Of a DNA stretch of 64,000 bases, positions 1 to 8,896 are shown in pieces. Where the stretch lies: assembly GCA_963784045.1 (NCBI GenBank), contig CAWAPZ010000004.1, positions 247,341 to 311,340 on the forward strand, in the 5' to 3' direction. The notes beneath the pieces were generated by a model. That model was not told the DNA's origin and made no database searches. It saw nothing but the letters and a program-made list of their open reading frames with translations. How positions within the stretch are numbered: the first letter of the stretch is position 1; every line of letters starts with the position of its first letter. The translations under genes were made by a program, and so were the position numbers. Source of the DNA: JAMQPK01 sp963784045 (GTDB taxonomy: Bacteria; Acidobacteriota; Vicinamibacteria; Vicinamibacterales; JAMQPK01).

Positions 1-972
1 GGCGCGGTGTTCGTCGCTGCCGCTGCGAGCTCGCAGCTGGCCGGTCAAGGCGCGGCAGCAGGACAGGCCGGCGCACCTGCGGCCCGCGGCGGGCGGGGCG
101 GCGGCGGCGTGCCACAGGGTGGACGAGGCCCGATCAAAGTCATGGTCGTGACGAAGGGTCACAACTACGAGCGCGAGCCGTTTTTCCAGATGTGGGACTC
201 GTGGGGCAGCGACATCACGTGGTCGCACGTCGAACATCCCGCCGCTGATGCGATGCTGTCGCCGAAATATAGCAAGCTCTTCGACGTCTACGCGTTCTTC
301 GACCTTGGTGGCCCGGGCGTCGGCAGTCGGCAGGGCCAGCCGCCACCGGTGGTTCCGCCTGGAGCGTTTAAAACCGCGAACAACCGGTTCTATCCTCAAC
401 CATCCGAGCAGTTCAAGACCGAGTTTCCGAAGCTGCTGCGCGAGGGTAAAGGATTCGTCTTTCTGCATCATGCGTCCGCAGCCTGGCTGCATACCTGGCC
501 CGAATACTCAGAGGTTATCGGTGGCGCATGCGACTGGTATTCGCCCAACCGGGTGCGCGGCATCGACCATCCGAATCACGGCTACTTCGGCATGACGCCG
601 CAGTTCATCTCGTTCGTCGACAAGAGCCACCCCATCACCAAAGGACTCGGCGACGGGTTTTACGTGACCGACGAGGCGTATGCGTGCCATTGGTTCGAAG
701 ACTCGGTTCATCCGCTCGCCCGTACCGATTTCCAGCCGGCGGATCCGACCAAGAACCTGAACCCAAAGGTGAAATACAGCAATCTCGCTGCGTGGGTGAA
801 GGTCGCGGAAAACAGCCCCGTGTTTTTCACACAGGTGGGCCATGGCTCGACCGCGTGGGCGGTCCCAGCTTACCGGCAACTGGTCGGCAGCGCGATCAAG
901 TGGGCCGCGTCGGCCGAGGCGCTGGCGTGGGCGAAGGCAAACCCAAAGCGGATCTTCAATTCGTCAAATTGA
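1..972 (+). CDS. ThuA-like domain protein, 5'-truncated by the window edge
   Basis: The reading frame is already open at base 1 and encodes an Ala-rich stretch typical of the end of a secretion signal, so the true start lies upstream. The mature part begins around a Gly/Ala-rich linker, followed by KVMVVTKGHNYER, the first beta strand of the ThuA-like (trehalose-utilisation, glutamine-amidotransferase-like) fold. FVFLHHASAAW and HPITKGLGDGFYVTDE are further conserved ThuA blocks. The fold is clear but the substrate is not; most secreted ThuA proteins have no proven activity. The next gene is a paralogue 15 bases downstream on the same strand, so the two are probably co-transcribed. Confidence 0.85.
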   Translation, partial: GAVFVAAAASSQLAGQGAAAGQAGAPAARGGRGGGGVPQGGRGPIKVMVVTKGHNYEREPFFQMWDSWGSDITWSHVEHPAADAMLSPKYSKLFDVYAFFDLGGPGVGSRQGQPPPVVPPGAFKTANNRFYPQPSEQFKTEFPKLLREGKGFVFLHHASAAWLHTWPEYSEVIGGACDWYSPNRVRGIDHPNHGYFGMTPQFISFVDKSHPITKGLGDGFYVTDEAYACHWFEDSVHPLARTDFQPADPTKNLNPKVKYSNLAAWVKVAENSPVFFTQVGHGSTAWAVPAYRQLVGSAIKWAASAEALAWAKANPKRIFNSSN

Positions 973-987
973 GGTCGGGAGACGATC

Positions 988-1917
988 ATGAGAAATATCA
1001 CAAAAAGTTTCGCGGGCCTCGCAATCGCGCTGGCGATGACGGTGGGATCGATCTCGCTGTTCGCCCAGGGACAGTGGGGAAGCGGTCCTGTCAAGGTCGC
1101 GATCGTCACGAAGGGACACAATTTCGACAGGGATGGGTTTTTCAACTTCTGGGATTCGCTGGGCCAGGACATCACGTGGACTCACGTCCAGCATCCTGCA
1201 GCGCTCGAGTTCTTCGATCCCGCGCTCGCCGACACGTTCGACGTGTACGTGTTCTTTGACGCGCCGGGCCGAACCGCAACACCCGGACCCGACGGCAAGC
1301 CGACCTACGAGCAGCCGAACGCATCGGCCAAGAAGAATCTGATCCCGTTCCTGCAGAAAGGAAAAGGCCTCGTGTTCTTCCATCATTCGCCCGCGGCCTG
1401 GAACCATACCTGGCCGGAATACAGCGAGATGATCGGCATGGCCTGCGACTGGGGCAACCCGGTCACGTTCAAAGGCAAGAGCTACCCCAACTCTGGCGCA
1501 CAGGCGAACGTGAAACAGCACATCACAGTCGTCAACAAGACCCATCCCATCACGCAGGGCCTCGGCGACGGCTTCGATATCGTCGATGAGACATATCTGT
1601 GCCCCGTCGACGAGAAGGCGAAGGGGCTGATTCCGTTGCTGCGCACCGACTTCGAGCCGATCGACAAGAACTTCCCGGGACGATATGCGAGCGGCTGGCG
1701 CTATCCCGGTGTCGGGAGCGCGCTTGCGGGGTGGGTGAGATCTGCCGAGAAAAGCCCGCTGGTGTACCTGCAAAACGGGCACGACGCGGTGGCATGGACC
1801 AACCCCGCGTTCCAGACGTTGATGCGAAATTCCATCAAGTGGGCTGCGTCACAGGAAGCGCGCGACTGGGCGGCGAAGAATCCAAGCAAAGTCAGAAAGC
1901 CAAGTACTAGTAACTGA
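988..1917 (+). CDS. Secreted ThuA-like domain protein
   Basis: A 309-residue protein with a clear Sec signal (Arg/Lys start, hydrophobic core near residues 9-24, then LFAQG). KVAIVTKGHNFDRDGFF, VFFHHSPAAWNHTWPEYSEM and HPITQGLGDGFDIVDE match the same ThuA-like blocks as the upstream gene, so the two are tandem paralogues. It lacks the long Gly/Ala linker of its neighbour and has its own 40-residue insert before the C-terminal strand. The expected location is the periplasm. Function is not established; a role in carbohydrate handling is only suggested by the family name. The ATG follows a GGGAG at a suitable distance. Confidence 0.88.
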   Translation: MRNITKSFAGLAIALAMTVGSISLFAQGQWGSGPVKVAIVTKGHNFDRDGFFNFWDSLGQDITWTHVQHPAALEFFDPALADTFDVYVFFDAPGRTATPGPDGKPTYEQPNASAKKNLIPFLQKGKGLVFFHHSPAAWNHTWPEYSEMIGMACDWGNPVTFKGKSYPNSGAQANVKQHITVVNKTHPITQGLGDGFDIVDETYLCPVDEKAKGLIPLLRTDFEPIDKNFPGRYASGWRYPGVGSALAGWVRSAEKSPLVYLQNGHDAVAWTNPAFQTLMRNSIKWAASQEARDWAAKNPSKVRKPSTSN

Positions 1918-1938
1918 TAACGAAAACGAAGAACGAAA

Positions 1939-2017
1939 AACGAAGAACGAATAGGGCAAAAGGGGCGCAGCAGTGATGCTGGCGCCCCTTTTCCTTTTTC
2001 GTTTTACGTTCTTCGTT
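1939..2017. terminator. Bidirectional terminator-like nested inverted repeat
   Basis: Between two convergent genes, an inner perfect 11-bp stem (AAAAGGGGCGC at 1958-1968 with its complement at 1982-1992) is flanked by A-rich and T-rich tracts. An outer perfect 11-bp repeat (AACGAAGAACG at 1939-1949, complement at 2007-2017) encloses it. The inner hairpin with tracts on both sides reads as a terminator for both strands. The outer arm overlaps the stop codon of the cupin gene. Its AACGAAGAACGAAAAACG motif recurs at 3413-3462 and, in altered form, at 48066-48112. Confidence 0.7.
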
Positions 2018-2552
2018 ACTTCGCCGGCTGTGGAGGTGGTGCAGCCGGCGGCGTTGCAGCCGGCGCCGCCTCTGCAGCGGGCGTCGTCGCAGGATCCGGC
2101 TTGATGAACAGCTCGATCACCTGAACCGCCGCCGCCGTCTTGTTGGTGAAGCCGTGCGTCTGGCCCTTGACCATGTAGTACGCCTGTCCCGGCACGGCAG
2201 TGACGACAGGATCCTTTTCAACTGTCAACTCCAGCGCGCCCGTGACCGGCACGAGCATGTGGAACGTCACGTCGTTGTGCACGTGCGGCCGCCGAACCGC
2301 GCCGGGCTGCAGCGTCACCTGCAAGACGCGGACGTGCGGGTTCTCGACCACGTTGAGAAAGTTCACCCCGGGGTCGGGATTGCCGGTCTGACCGACTTTC
2401 TGACCTCCGCCTGCTGGTTTCGCCGTCGACGGCGGCTGAGCCGTGGCGGGTTCCGCGGGTGCAGGAGCTGCCGGCGCTTGAGCTCGAGCCAAAGCCGGCG
2501 CGGCAGCAAGCCCGCCGATCACAACCACAATTCCGACCGCCTTCTTCAGCAT
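2016..2552 (-). CDS. Secreted cupin-domain protein
   Basis: The start at 2552 is chosen because AGGAG lies just upstream and the protein then opens with a good signal peptide (MLKKAVGIVVVIGGLAAA, cleavage near ALARAQA). A Pro/Ala linker leads to one cupin barrel. Motif 1 is visible as RRPHVHNDVTFHMLVPVTG, with metal-ligand histidines, and motif 2 lies around PGQAYYMVKGQTHGF. The C-terminus is another Ala/Pro-rich tail. Single-domain periplasmic cupins of this size have diverse or unknown roles, so no reaction is assigned. An upstream in-frame start at 2684 would overlap the divergent SDR gene and hide the signal peptide. Confidence 0.85.
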   Translation of the reverse strand: MLKKAVGIVVVIGGLAAAPALARAQAPAAPAPAEPATAQPPSTAKPAGGGQKVGQTGNPDPGVNFLNVVENPHVRVLQVTLQPGAVRRPHVHNDVTFHMLVPVTGALELTVEKDPVVTAVPGQAYYMVKGQTHGFTNKTAAAVQVIELFIKPDPATTPAAEAAPAATPPAAPPPQPAK

Positions 2553-2671
2553 GCGTCTCTCCTGTGATCGCTGACGTGACAATGACATTGATTGGAAGGC
2601 ACGTACATACATCCCATGCGAACGGGATGTCAAACAACGCGCAGGACCAATCTCTGCGGTAGAGTGTCTCG

Positions 2672-3412
2672 ATGGACCTTTCAAATCGCGTCGCGCTGTT
2701 GACGGGCGGCAAGCGGATCGGCGCAGTAGTGGCGATTGAGATGGCCAGGCGCGGCGCCGACATCGGGCTCTGCTACAACCGGTCGCGCGACGAAGCCGAC
2801 AAGACGGCGTTGACCGTTCGCGAGCTCGGACGCCGCGTATTCGTCAGGCAGGCCAACCTGACGAACGCCGAAGACTGCGAAGCGTTCGTCAACGAAGGCG
2901 CCGCGGCGCTCGGCCGGCTCGACATCCTCGTCAACATGGCGTCGATTTACGTGGCGAAGCCGTTCACTGAGCTCACGGTCGCTGAGTACGACGAGAACGT
3001 CGCGGTGGACATGCGGTCCGCCTTCATCTGCTCGCGCGCCGCCTGGCCGCACATGCGTCGCGCCGGCGGTGGCAACATCATCAATTTTTCCGACTGGCTG
3101 TCTCGCAGCGGACGCCCGCGGTACACGGGCTATCTCCCATATTACGCGGCGAAAACCGGAGTCATCGGCATCACCGAAGCGCTGGCGCTGGAGTTGGCAC
3201 CCGACAAGATTCGCGTAAACGCCATCGCGCCTGGCCCCATTCTCGCTCCACCGGAGACCACCGGGGACGAGTTCACGTCAGTGGAAAAGGCGACGCCGCT
3301 TGGCTCGTGGGGTGGGGAGAAAGCGATTGCCGACGCCGTGCTCGCGCTATTGCAATGTGACTTCGTGACCGGGGAAACCCTTCGCGTGGATGGGGGAAGG
3401 CATGTGCGCTAG
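2672..3412 (+). CDS. SDR-family oxidoreductase, pteridine-reductase-like
   Basis: A 246-residue short-chain dehydrogenase. The cofactor loop reads TGGKRIGAVVA, the TGxxxRxG form seen in pteridine reductases and some FabG-like enzymes, which favours NADPH. The structural motif appears as NMAS in place of NNAG. The catalytic tyrosine and lysine lie in YYAAKTG near residue 165. The usual catalytic serine region reads INFSDWLS. The C-terminus GETLRVDGGRHVR is typical of the FabG/PTR1 branch. The start faces the cupin gene divergently. The substrate cannot be read from the sequence. Confidence 0.85.
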   Translation: MDLSNRVALLTGGKRIGAVVAIEMARRGADIGLCYNRSRDEADKTALTVRELGRRVFVRQANLTNAEDCEAFVNEGAAALGRLDILVNMASIYVAKPFTELTVAEYDENVAVDMRSAFICSRAAWPHMRRAGGGNIINFSDWLSRSGRPRYTGYLPYYAAKTGVIGITEALALELAPDKIRVNAIAPGPILAPPETTGDEFTSVEKATPLGSWGGEKAIADAVLALLQCDFVTGETLRVDGGRHVR

Positions 3413-3462
3413 AAACCGAAAAACGAAGAACGAAAACCGAAAATCGAAGAACGTTTCCGTTA
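3413..3462. repeat. Intergenic AACGAAGAACGAAAA-type repeat at a convergent gene junction
   Basis: Between the SDR stop and the PEPCK stop lie several imperfect copies of a CGAAGAACGAAAA-like word (ACCGAAAAACGAAGAACG, then AAAATCGAAGAACG). The PEPCK stop codon is at the edge of the tract. It matches the outer arms of the 1939-2017 element but has no strong hairpin of its own. Confidence 0.6.
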
Positions 3463-5218
3463 TTTTACTGCCGCGCCGCCTAGAGCGGCGGCCAGTCGGC
3501 GCTGTTCCTCGAACATCTCGCGCGGGACTCGCGCGCCGAGCGAGTTGAAAAAGGTCGCCTGATCGACGGAGGCTTCAGCCCAATCTCCAGGCTCCACGGC
3601 GACGAGGGTTTCCATGGCTTCCTTCGAGATCGTCAACCCTGTCTGATCGATCGCGTCCGGTGTCGGGACGATGCCGATAGGCGTCTCCTTTCCTTTTCCG
3701 ACGCCGTCACACCGCTCGAAAATCCACTTCACCACGCGCAGGTTTTCGCCGAAGCCGGGCCAGATGAACTTTCCGCGAGCGTCGGTGCGGAACCAGTTGA
3801 CGCGAAATACTTTCGGCGGCTTCGTCACTTCGCGGCCGATGTCGAGCCAATGTTGAAAATAGTCCCCCATGTTGTAGCCGCAGAATGCGAGCATCGCCAT
3901 GGGATCGCGGCGCAACACCCCGGTCTTGCCCGACGCTGCAGCGGTCGTCTCTGAAGAGAGCGTCGCGCCGAGGAACACTCCGTGCTGCCAGTTCTTCGAC
4001 TCGTATACGAGCGGCACGCGCTGCTGTCGCCGTGCGCCGAACATCACCGCGTCGAGCGGCACGCCGCGCGGGTTGTCGAATTCTGGCGAAAGCGTCGCGC
4101 AGTTCGTTGCCGGCGTCGTGAACCGCGCGTTTGGATGCGTGGCTTTCTCGGGCGAGGCAGGTGTCCACGGCCGGCCCTGCCAGTCCAGAGCCTCGGCAGG
4201 CGGCGGGTCGTCGTGCCCTTCCCACCAGGGCGTTCCGTCCGGGCGCAGCGCAGCGTTCGTGTAAATCGTGTCGCGTTGAATCATGTCGAAGGCAGTCGGG
4301 TTCGTGCTCCGGCTGGTGCCTGGCAGGACGCCAAAAAATCCTGCCTCGGGATTGATGGCCCACAGCCGGCCGTCCGAGCCCGGGCGGATCCAGGCGATGT
4401 CGTCTCCGATCGTCCATGCCTTCCACCCGGGCATCGAGGCCGGCGGCACGAGCATCGCCATGTTGGTCTTGCCGCAGGCAGAGGGAAACGCGCCTGCGAG
4501 GTACCTCACGGGGCCATCCTTATACCGGCAGCCGACGATGAGCATGTGCTCGGCGAGCCAACCTTCGCGGTTCGCCCGGAAGCTCGCGAGCCGGAGCGCC
4601 AGGCATTTCTTGCCAAGCAATGCGTTGCCGCCGTAGCCGGATCCGATCGACCACACGGCGTTGTCCTCGGGAAAGTGCACGATGAAGCGCCGGTCCGGAC
4701 TGAGATCGCCGAGCGAGTGAAGGCAGCGCGTGAAGTCGTCAGAATCGCCGAGGTGGTCGAGCGCGGGCTGTCCGACGCGCGTCATGATGCGCATGTTCAG
4801 GACGACGTAGCGGCTGTCAGTGATCTCGACGCCAACCTTCGAATACGGCGATCCGGGAGGGCCCATCAAGAACGGCACCACGTACATCGTGCGTCCGCGC
4901 ATGGAGCCGGCGAACAGCGGGGTGAGCTTCTCGCGCGCGTTCTCCGGCGACATCCAGTTGTTGGTGGGACCCGCGTCGACTTGCTCCGTCGGTACTGACA
5001 AAAGTGAGATGTTCCGTGCGGGCGACATCGTGCGGCGCGCTGCGATGGAGATAGCAGCCGGGAAGCTTCTGCTGGTTCAGCTCGATGAGCTCGCTGGACG
5101 CAAGGCATTCGGCAATCAATCGATCCCGCTCGGCCAGAGATCCATCGCAGTACACAACTGCTGAAGGCGTCGTCCACGCCTCGACATCCTTTACCCAGCT
5201 GCGAACTGCCGCGTTCAT
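3460..5218 (-). CDS. pckA: Phosphoenolpyruvate carboxykinase (GTP), with an apparent +1 frameshift
   Basis: The enzyme converts oxaloacetate and GTP to PEP, CO2 and GDP in gluconeogenesis. The P-loop GAFPSACGKTNMAML, DAGPTNNWM and the C-terminal half match GTP-type PEPCK. The ATG at 5218 opens MNAAVRSWVKDVEAW and runs through DVARTEHLTFVSTD in one frame, but from EQVDAGPTNNW onward the family sequence is in the +1 frame. Removing one base of the CC pair at 4986-4987 gives STDEQVDAG and a 585-residue protein, close to the usual ~600. As written, the longest piece starts internally and lacks the N-terminal ~75 residues. I favour a consensus error over a true pseudogene, since both sides are well conserved. 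The 3' end converges on the SDR gene. Confidence 0.88.
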
Positions 5219-5227
5219 TGAACAATC

Positions 5228-7489
5228 CTATCGCAGAAGATTCTGCATCGTGAAGTCGAGCATCATACGGCGCAAGTGCGGGGCCAGCCCGGGATCGCTG
5301 ACGCCGTGCGCCGATCTGGGATAAATCATCATCTGGAACGGCTTGCCCGCCTGCTGTAGCGCATAGGCGAACTGCATCGCGTTCTGCGGATGCACGTTGT
5401 CGTCGAGCGCGCTATGGACGAGCAGCAGATTCCCGCTCAGGTCCGAGGCGCTGAAGCGAGGAGAGCTCCGCCGGTATCCGTCGGCGTTCTCGTCAGGCAG
5501 CCCCATGTACCGTTCAGTGTAAATCGTATCGTAATTGCGCCAATCCGAGACGGCACCCTCCGCGATGCCCATGGCGAAGCTGCGGCTATGCGTCAGCGCG
5601 TACAACGTCATGTAAGCGCCGAAGCTGACGCCGGCGAGACCGATCCGCGAGGCGTCGACGTACGGCTGCCGCTTGAGCCAGGCCACGCCGTCCTCGATGT
5701 CGCGTAGCTCGAGCTCTCCAAAATTCCTGTACAGAGGCCACGCCGACTGCATGCCTTTGCCGCTGGCGGTGCGGTTGTCGCAAATCCAGACGATGATGCC
5801 GCGCTGGGCGAGCAGCTGATGGTAGAGAAAGTCAGTTCCACCCCATGCGTTGACGACCTGTGGCGCGTGGGGACCCGCATACGTGAACTGGTAGACGGGA
5901 TAGCGTCGCGCGGGGTCGAAATTCGGCGGCTTGATCATCACCGCTTCCATCACGAACCCGTCTCGAGTCTGAACCTGCAGCAACTCGGGCGTCGACAGTC
6001 CGTGCTCCGCCAGGGTCCGAACACGATTCGGTTCGACAACGCGTAACGGACGATACGCATTCGTGCTGTGGACGCGGACCTGCGGCGGCGTGATGATGTC
6101 GCTCCACGAGTCGAGAAGGAGAGTGCGCGACCGGTTGAGGAACACCTGATGTCGCCCGGCAGTCGTCGAGAGCCGCTGAAAACCGGTGCCATCGACGCGG
6201 ACGCGATACAGATCCAGCCCGATCGCGCTTGTGGCCGTCGACGAAAAATAGACCCACGTGTCAGTGGAATCGACGCCGTGGGTGCGCCGGACCTCCCAGT
6301 CGCCACGGGTAACCTGCCGAACCTGGCCGCCGGTGGCGGCATAATGGTAGAAGTGGCGAAAACCACTGCGCTCGCTCAGCCATAGAAATGATCCGTCACT
6401 CAACCAGAGTGGTTCGGCGCTCGAATCCTGCCATCGTTCGACCCACGCTTGGCTCGTGTCCCTCAGGAGCCGCTGAGACATTCCAGTGCCGGCATCGGCG
6501 CGATTGAGGTCGAGCCACGTCTGCGTGCGATTCTGAACCTGAAACACCACGGCGCGGCTGTCGGGACTCCATCCGACATTGACGATGAGGAAATCCGAGT
6601 ACGGCGAGGTGTCGACCCAACGGATGCTTTCCCGCGACGGCGACACGACGCCGAGGCGCACGGCTGGGTTCGGATCGCCGGCCTTCGGATAGTGCGTGCG
6701 CTCCTCGTCTGGGCGATAGGGAATGTCATCAATCAACACGGATTCCGGGACCGCGCGTTCGTCGAATCGCAGAAACGCAATGTGGGACGAGTCGGGGCTC
6801 CACCAGTAACCGCGGCGATTGCCGCGACCGTACAGCTCTTCTGAATAGACCCAGTCGAGCGTGCCGTTCAGGATGTCGGCGCTGCCATCCGATGTCAGGG
6901 CCTCCTCGCCGGCGGCCCCGAGACGTGCGACGAACAGGTCGTTGTTCTTGACAAACGCGACGCTGCGTCCATCCGGGCTGAACGTCGCCTCGAGCTTCGG
7001 TCCGGGAGAACTGGTCACGCGATCCGCTCGTCCAGTTGAAATGCTGAACGTGTAAAGGTCTTCGCCGATCGTGATGAGGAGCGCATCGCGCGCCTGGTTG
7101 AAGTTCGCCTGGCGCAGGCGAGCGGCGTTTCGCGCCTCCGTAGAACCGACGCCCGCGGCGGTAAGCGCGCGCTCGAGGAGGTCGTAGGTGTAAAGCGGCG
7201 TGCTGGCGCCTGAGACCGCATCCATGCGCAGCCATGGCCCGCGCACCCCTCCAGTTGCGGCGCTGCTGTGAGCGGCGTCAGACGGCCACAGATGCTCGGT
7301 GTCGTTCAGCCACGGGTCGCCGGATGGAACCCATGCCATCGTCGCGGCCTGACTGCCGTTGAAGCGCGTCCATCCCTCGTAGCTGTAGATGTCGTCGATG
7401 GTGAGGGGCGTGACCTGCGCCGCCGTCATCGATCCAGCCAGACAGAGCGCGGCGGCCGACAGTGCCAGCGAGACGGAACGCGGTACCAT
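5228..7489 (-). CDS. Dipeptidyl-peptidase IV family serine peptidase (S9B), secreted
   Basis: A 753-residue protein with signal peptide (MVPRSVSLALSAAALCLAG...AAQ). An N-terminal beta-propeller (about residues 40-480) precedes an alpha/beta-hydrolase domain. The double-Glu motif that binds the substrate N-terminus in DPP-IV appears as DWVYSEELYG. The catalytic serine is in GLAGVSFGAYM, the aspartate in SALDDNVHPQNAM and the histidine in YPRSAHGVSDP. It should release N-terminal dipeptides (X-Pro type) in the periplasm. The nucleophile elbow has Val and Ala where DPP-IV has GWSYGG, so exact specificity is uncertain. It lies 9 bases upstream of pckA on the same strand, and is divergent from the beta-CASP gene with only 13 bases between starts. 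Confidence 0.9.
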   Translation of the reverse strand: MVPRSVSLALSAAALCLAGSMTAAQVTPLTIDDIYSYEGWTRFNGSQAATMAWVPSGDPWLNDTEHLWPSDAAHSSAATGGVRGPWLRMDAVSGASTPLYTYDLLERALTAAGVGSTEARNAARLRQANFNQARDALLITIGEDLYTFSISTGRADRVTSSPGPKLEATFSPDGRSVAFVKNNDLFVARLGAAGEEALTSDGSADILNGTLDWVYSEELYGRGNRRGYWWSPDSSHIAFLRFDERAVPESVLIDDIPYRPDEERTHYPKAGDPNPAVRLGVVSPSRESIRWVDTSPYSDFLIVNVGWSPDSRAVVFQVQNRTQTWLDLNRADAGTGMSQRLLRDTSQAWVERWQDSSAEPLWLSDGSFLWLSERSGFRHFYHYAATGGQVRQVTRGDWEVRRTHGVDSTDTWVYFSSTATSAIGLDLYRVRVDGTGFQRLSTTAGRHQVFLNRSRTLLLDSWSDIITPPQVRVHSTNAYRPLRVVEPNRVRTLAEHGLSTPELLQVQTRDGFVMEAVMIKPPNFDPARRYPVYQFTYAGPHAPQVVNAWGGTDFLYHQLLAQRGIIVWICDNRTASGKGMQSAWPLYRNFGELELRDIEDGVAWLKRQPYVDASRIGLAGVSFGAYMTLYALTHSRSFAMGIAEGAVSDWRNYDTIYTERYMGLPDENADGYRRSSPRFSASDLSGNLLLVHSALDDNVHPQNAMQFAYALQQAGKPFQMMIYPRSAHGVSDPGLAPHLRRMMLDFTMQNLLR

Positions 7490-7502
7490 ACGAGCTCACA
7501 TT

Positions 7503-8879
7503 ATGACAAAGCTCACCTTTCTTGGGGCCGCGCGCACGGTAACAGGATCGAAGTATCTGGTCGAGACCGGCGGGCACAAGATCCTGATCGATTGCGGATT
7601 GTTTCAAGGTCTCAAGGAGCTGCGGCTTCGCAACTGGCAGCCGCTTCCCGTCGATCCGTCCGACTTGTCCGCCGCGGTACTCACGCACGCGCACCTCGAT
7701 CACACTGGCTACTTGCCGCGGCTCGTCGCTGATGGTTATCACAAGCGCATCCTTTGCACGCCGGGCACGGCCGAGCTTTGCAGGCTGGTGTTGCCGGACT
7801 CGGCCCGGCTGCAGGAAGAGGACGCGCGCGAGGCCAACCGGCTTCACTATTCCCGGCACGATCCGGCGCTGCCGCTCTATCGCGAGTCCGACGCCTTTCG
7901 TGCGCTCTCGCAATTGCAGCAGGTAGCCTTCAACAAGGCGGTCTCTCTGGTCGACGGTGTGGACATCGAATTCATCCACGCGGGCCATCTCCTCGGATCG
8001 GCATTCGTCCGGATGACAATCAAGGGAGGCGCAACCATTCTCTTCGGCGGCGACCTCGGCCGCTACGCGCGGCCCGTGCTGCCGGATCCGTCAGCGCCGC
8101 CGCCCGCCGACGTGTTGCTGCTCGAGTCGACGTACGGGGATCGCATTCACGAGCCAGACGACCGCGGCGCCCGCCTCGCGTCGATCATCAAGGACACCGT
8201 CGCACGCGGCGGCAAGCTCATCATTCCGGCATTCGCCATCGGCCGGGTCGAAGAGGTGCTGTACTGGATCAAGAAGCTCGAAGACGATGGGACAATTCCA
8301 AAGCTGCCGGTGTTTCTCGATAGCCCCATGGCCCTCGATGCGCTGCGGTACTACGCGAGCCGCGCCACCGAGCTCGATGCCGATATTCAAACAGCGGTGG
8401 AGATCCGCCGCTTCTTCACGGCGCGCTTTCAGCCGGTGTCGTCGGCGCAGCAATCATCCGAGCTCGTGCGATCGAAGATTCCTTCGATAGTCGTCTCTTC
8501 CAGTGGAATGGCGACAGGCGGCCGTGTGCTGCACCACCTGCTCGGCGCGCTGCCCGACAAGCGGAGCACGGTGCTGTTCGTCGGCTATCAAGCGGCAGGT
8601 ACACGCGGCCGCCAGCTCGTGGACGGGGCGCGCGAGGTGAAGATTCGCGGCCAGTTCGTCCCGGTGCATGCGCGCGTCGAACGGATCGATTCCATGTCCG
8701 CCCACGCCGATTCTCAAGAGACACTTCGGTGGCTCGCGGGCTTCAAAACGCCGCCGCGTATGACCTACCTCGTGCACGGCGAGCCCGGCCCAATGGACGC
8801 GCTAAAATCGACAATTGCGTCGCAGCTCGAGTGGCAGGTGCACACGCCCGCTCACCTCGAGCAAGTCGAGATAAGCTGA
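7503..8879 (+). CDS. Beta-CASP metallo-beta-lactamase-fold RNA hydrolase
   Basis: 458 residues from the ATG at 7503; a longer in-frame start at 7389 would overlap the divergent peptidase gene. The metallo-beta-lactamase motif 2 is THAHLDHTG. LLESTYGDR, AFAIGRVEEVLYWI and SSSGMATGGRVLHHL are hallmark blocks of the CPSF-73/Ysh1-like beta-CASP branch, and SAHADSQETLRWL is the C-terminal metal ligand region. Members are endo- or exo-ribonucleases acting on RNA in the cytoplasm. No KH domain is present, unlike some archaeal relatives. RNA substrate unknown. Confidence 0.9.
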   Translation: MTKLTFLGAARTVTGSKYLVETGGHKILIDCGLFQGLKELRLRNWQPLPVDPSDLSAAVLTHAHLDHTGYLPRLVADGYHKRILCTPGTAELCRLVLPDSARLQEEDAREANRLHYSRHDPALPLYRESDAFRALSQLQQVAFNKAVSLVDGVDIEFIHAGHLLGSAFVRMTIKGGATILFGGDLGRYARPVLPDPSAPPPADVLLLESTYGDRIHEPDDRGARLASIIKDTVARGGKLIIPAFAIGRVEEVLYWIKKLEDDGTIPKLPVFLDSPMALDALRYYASRATELDADIQTAVEIRRFFTARFQPVSSAQQSSELVRSKIPSIVVSSSGMATGGRVLHHLLGALPDKRSTVLFVGYQAAGTRGRQLVDGAREVKIRGQFVPVHARVERIDSMSAHADSQETLRWLAGFKTPPRMTYLVHGEPGPMDALKSTIASQLEWQVHTPAHLEQVEIS

Positions 8880-8896
8880 CCTGCGCAGGAGCGCTG

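Noticed and set aside
2016..2684. Longer cupin protein starting at 2684
   Set aside because: It would overlap the divergent SDR gene and bury the signal peptide; AGGAG supports the start at 2552.
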